DNA from: Bin87 sp965220055
GTDB taxonomy: Bacteria; Chloroflexota; Dehalococcoidia; Lucifugimonadales; UBA3495
DNA: 64,000 nucleotides
Direction: 5' to 3'
Assembly (NCBI GenBank): GCA_965220055.1
Contig: CBDCPE010000004.1
Location: forward strand, 62,001 to 126,000
A program made the translations under genes and the position numbers. Shown piece by piece: positions 61,773 to 64,000 of the stretch. Each line of letters opens with the position of its first letter. The stretch's first letter is position 1. A model generated the notes under the pieces. That model worked only from the letters and a program-made list of their open reading frames with translations. It did no database searches and had not been told where the DNA came from.

Positions 61773-62645
61773 TTAGCTATCCATATCTGTATTCTCTGTG
61801 AGAACACGCTGGTACTCTATCAACCTGTCATGCAGCCAGTCCGCCATCTCAGGCCAGTTCTCCCGTTCGTGCGTGTTCGTGTATAGACAGTCTTCACCTC
61901 TTCCGCTGTTAAGTATCTGCCAATAATTCTCAACCCGCAAAGCACTGCCTTCACTGTCATCGCCAGTCCGTGGTCGTATGTATATGCCGACCCTGTTTCG
62001 CGAGAGATGCTGCGAAACAACTATCCCGGAGACGTCGTGATACACGTTGCTGTCTATGTGGTTTGGACGCAGTTGAATGTCGTTGGGATGACGTTGAGCA
62101 TAAAACTGCCAGAAATCGTGTCGGAACTGGCGTGTTTCATTAAGGTGGCTATTTTCTTCTTGCGCGGAGGCGCGAACCTGACGGTCCCAATCGCTGGGAC
62201 GCTCCAACACCTCAAAAACTGGTACCATCAGCGGATCAGAGATTTGCAGAACACGCAACCTGATGGCGAAAAAAGAAAACGGGTCAGTCGTATGCTCATT
62301 CAACCAACGGACCGCTGAAAGGTGAGCGTCATTGAAGCGCTCGGAAATCCATATGATCGTCCGGGCTTCCAAGCCTGCCAAGTAAGTAAGAATCTTGCCC
62401 AGATGATCATGGTCAGTTGAGCCGTACTGATTCTCAATCAGTACCGGGCTGCCGTCTCTGGGGTTTATGGCGAGAATATCAGCGGAGAACTGCCCTACCG
62501 CAACCTCGGTGTTGCCAGACTCCAACGGGATCCCTACCACTTCCGAAAGCCGTTCCAAGTTATCGGCCAGCCATGGCGTGAAATTGTGGGCTTCGTGGGG
62601 CCAAACATCACGCAAGTTCACATCCTTCAATTCGCCGAACTCCAT
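61773..62645 (-). CDS. DUF4268 protein with PD-(D/E)XK-like core
   Basis: 290 residues from 62645 (GGAGG 7 nt upstream). The N-terminal half has FSADILAINPRDGSPVLIENQYG with Asp56, Glu71 and Gln73, the D...ExQ pattern of PD-(D/E)XK nucleases; the C-terminal half has RHDFWQFYAQRHP as in DUF4268. Likely a DNA-related protein, possibly defensive, but alone here. Lower GC than its neighbours suggests recent gain. Confidence 0.8.
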   Translation of the reverse strand: MEFGELKDVNLRDVWPHEAHNFTPWLADNLERLSEVVGIPLESGNTEVAVGQFSADILAINPRDGSPVLIENQYGSTDHDHLGKILTYLAGLEARTIIWISERFNDAHLSAVRWLNEHTTDPFSFFAIRLRVLQISDPLMVPVFEVLERPSDWDRQVRASAQEENSHLNETRQFRHDFWQFYAQRHPNDIQLRPNHIDSNVYHDVSGIVVSQHLSRNRVGIYIRPRTGDDSEGSALRVENYWQILNSGRGEDCLYTNTHERENWPEMADWLHDRLIEYQRVLTENTDMDS

Positions 62646-62685
62646 CTCACGCCTCCGTATGGCCGTCCATATAACCATGTGTCGA

Positions 62686-63459
62686 TTATGACACATGCTC
62701 CGCCAGGGACCGCAGCGCTGCTCGCGCGCCGTGGCGCATGGGCTCGAAGTGGCTGAAGCAGAGGACCTCGAAATCCAGCTCGGCAAGCTTGCGGACCGAC
62801 GCTTTCGCTGTTTCCATGTCGCTGGAGAACCAACGAGACGGCAAGGTCAGCCGGTCGTGATAGCGCTGCACCGCGTCGCCCACGATGAGCACGCCCTCCT
62901 CGGGAAAAAGCAGGCTGATGCTACCCGGCGTGTGCCCCGGCGTGTGCACTACTCTGGCGCCACCCAACAGCGGCAGCACGTCCCCTTCGTTCAGAGCGCT
63001 TGCCACCGGCACGTGAGATGGCGTCATCCAGGTCATCAGTGGCCACATGAACGGACGGAGCCAACGGGGCGTTACAGGGTTGGGTATCTTCTTCCCCGCC
63101 TCCCCCGCCAGGTACGGTGCCTCCAACTGGTGCGCGGCCAACGGTGCCCCCGTAGCTTCTTGCAGCCCTGCCATCCCGCCCACGTGGTCCGGGTGATAGT
63201 GCGTGGAAATCAGCTGTCGCACCGATCCCGGGGCGTAGCCCAGCCTCCCCAGGTATTCCAAGACCCGTCGGTGGTGGTAGAGCCGCCAGCCCGCGTCAAT
63301 GATGGTTACCGCCTCTTTGCCGGTTTCGGGATCCGGGGTGAACACCAGGAAGGCGCTGGTGGTCAACAGGCCTCGCTGGTGGAGGCCCGGTATGACCTCT
63401 CCGACCCGCGCGCGGGGGCCCGGTATGCTTGGCCTTCGGTAGATCCTGACCTTGCTCAT
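62686..63459 (-). CDS. MBL-fold metallohydrolase
   Basis: 257 residues. The metal motif STHYHPDHVGG (HxHxDH), VHTPGHTPGSISLLF and GDAVQRY give a beta-lactamase-fold hydrolase, of the group that includes glyoxalase II and lactonases. No signal peptide. The ribosome site is weak, so the start is less sure. Confidence 0.9.
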   Translation of the reverse strand: MSKVRIYRRPSIPGPRARVGEVIPGLHQRGLLTTSAFLVFTPDPETGKEAVTIIDAGWRLYHHRRVLEYLGRLGYAPGSVRQLISTHYHPDHVGGMAGLQEATGAPLAAHQLEAPYLAGEAGKKIPNPVTPRWLRPFMWPLMTWMTPSHVPVASALNEGDVLPLLGGARVVHTPGHTPGSISLLFPEEGVLIVGDAVQRYHDRLTLPSRWFSSDMETAKASVRKLAELDFEVLCFSHFEPMRHGARAALRSLAEHVS

Positions 63460-63514
63460 GGCGCAATTGTGTTACGAGGAGGCGGCCTTAGCCGGATGCC
63501 GCCGAGGTCGCCGA

Positions 63515-64000
63515 CTATCGCAGGTCGATGACCCGCCGAGCCTTGAACTGCGTCCGTTCGAATTCGCCCTCGGGCCTGAGCTCGACGGAGACGCCGACGC
63601 CCAGTGCTCGCCGTAGGGTATCCCGCACGCGATCACGCAGGGCCTCCAATCCCTCGGGACCGCCCTCACCCGCAGATGCCCAAAGGCCGGCGGACACCTC
63701 GGTCTGCACCGTCAATTGGTCCAGGTAGCCGCGTTCCCGCGCCACCACCAGCCGGAATTCCCCGCCGAACTCGTCCAACCCGCGCAGCACATCTTCCACG
63801 CGTGAGGGGAACACGTTCTGACCTCGGATAATCAGCATGTCGTCCGCCCGGCCATAGATCCCCTGGGTAAGGGTCGGATAGGTTCGCCCGCACGGGCAGT
63901 CCGCCATCTCCCAGCGGGCGATGTCCCCCGACCAGTACCGGATCATCGGCTGCGACTCCCGCTCCAAATGCGTGTACACCGGCACTCCCTCACCGCCCAT
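63515..64000 (-). CDS. PaaK-type CoA ligase, C-terminal part (cut by window edge)
   Basis: 161 residues visible. YTHLERESQPMIRYWSGDIARW, CPCGRTYPTLTQGIYGRADDMLIIRGQNVFPSRVEDVL and the end FKARRVIDLR match the C-terminal domain of phenylacetate-CoA ligase-like enzymes. The gene continues past 64000; the Met at the edge is not a real start. With the CoA transferase nearby it suggests aromatic or organic acid activation. Confidence 0.88.
   Translation of the reverse strand: MGGEGVPVYTHLERESQPMIRYWSGDIARWEMADCPCGRTYPTLTQGIYGRADDMLIIRGQNVFPSRVEDVLRGLDEFGGEFRLVVARERGYLDQLTVQTEVSAGLWASAGEGGPEGLEALRDRVRDTLRRALGVGVSVELRPEGEFERTQFKARRVIDLR

Overview
The window looks like chromosome from a high-GC bacterium, most likely a Chloroflexota member of the SAR202/Dehalococcoidia type. 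This is inferred from gene content only: RNase Y with YmdB, a divergent PlsY, recA-recX, paralogous flavin monooxygenases and GMC oxidoreductases, a CaiB-type CoA transferase, DUF1800/DUF1501 proteins, and many insertion sequences. There is no rRNA gene to confirm it. One tRNA (Asn) is present and there is no CRISPR array.

Layout. 1-4.8 kb: housekeeping genes on the plus strand (rny, ymdB-like, PHP hydrolase, plsY, B-box membrane protein) behind a good -35/-10 promoter. 4.9-7.1 kb: minus-strand glutaredoxin-like gene, recA, recX. 7.2-12.8 kb: an IS graveyard. An ISAs1 element (19-bp perfect inverted repeats, 9-bp target duplication) and an IS630 element lie in or beside a broken DUF3500 lipoprotein gene, an IS4/IS701-like element is nested inside the IS630, and an IS5/IS427 element sits alongside. 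12.8-19.2 kb: a branched-chain-type ABC importer (livF, livG, livM, an enlarged livH) whose binding protein is a tandem fusion of two complete binding domains. 19.3-27.3 kb: tRNA-Asn, a gene-poor stretch of palindromes and gene remnants, a TIGR04255 gene set, and an ATPase/TOPRIM-like gene interrupted by a second IS630. 27.4-41.5 kb: a probable catabolic cluster (VOC protein, two LLM monooxygenases, two GMC oxidoreductases, DUF1800, DUF1501, NHL, isochorismatase-like, lactonase-like, SDR) plus a membrane-anchored PQQ-type propeller. 41.7-47.8 kb: a peptide/nickel-type ABC importer with two paralogous binding proteins. 47.9-49.3 kb: an IS66 element with an exact 8-bp target duplication. 49.3-53.2 kb: a DUF3179 lipoprotein, a zinc-binding protein in which an AztD-like propeller is nested inside an AztC/ZnuA-like protein, and a Fur-family regulator. 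53.8-57.6 kb: an unclassified 3.9-kb element bounded by 20-bp perfect inverted repeats and a 7-bp direct repeat, carrying an IS1380 and a broken DUF4238 gene. 57.9-64 kb: FmdB-like zinc ribbon, TPR protein, retropepsin-like pair, CoA transferase, DUF4268 nuclease-like protein, MBL hydrolase, and the C-terminus of a PaaK-type CoA ligase cut by the window edge.

The most interesting item is the zinc locus. The metallochaperone AztD, known elsewhere as a separate protein that hands zinc to the binding protein AztC, appears here inside the AztC/ZnuA-like chain at the place of the His-rich loop. The gene is preceded by three Fur-type palindromes spaced exactly 30 bp apart, and a fourth lies at the start of the adjacent fur-type gene. 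Other strong signals are the fused double binding protein, the 3.9-kb unclassified element, and a set of 14-18 bp tandem duplications that break two transposase genes.
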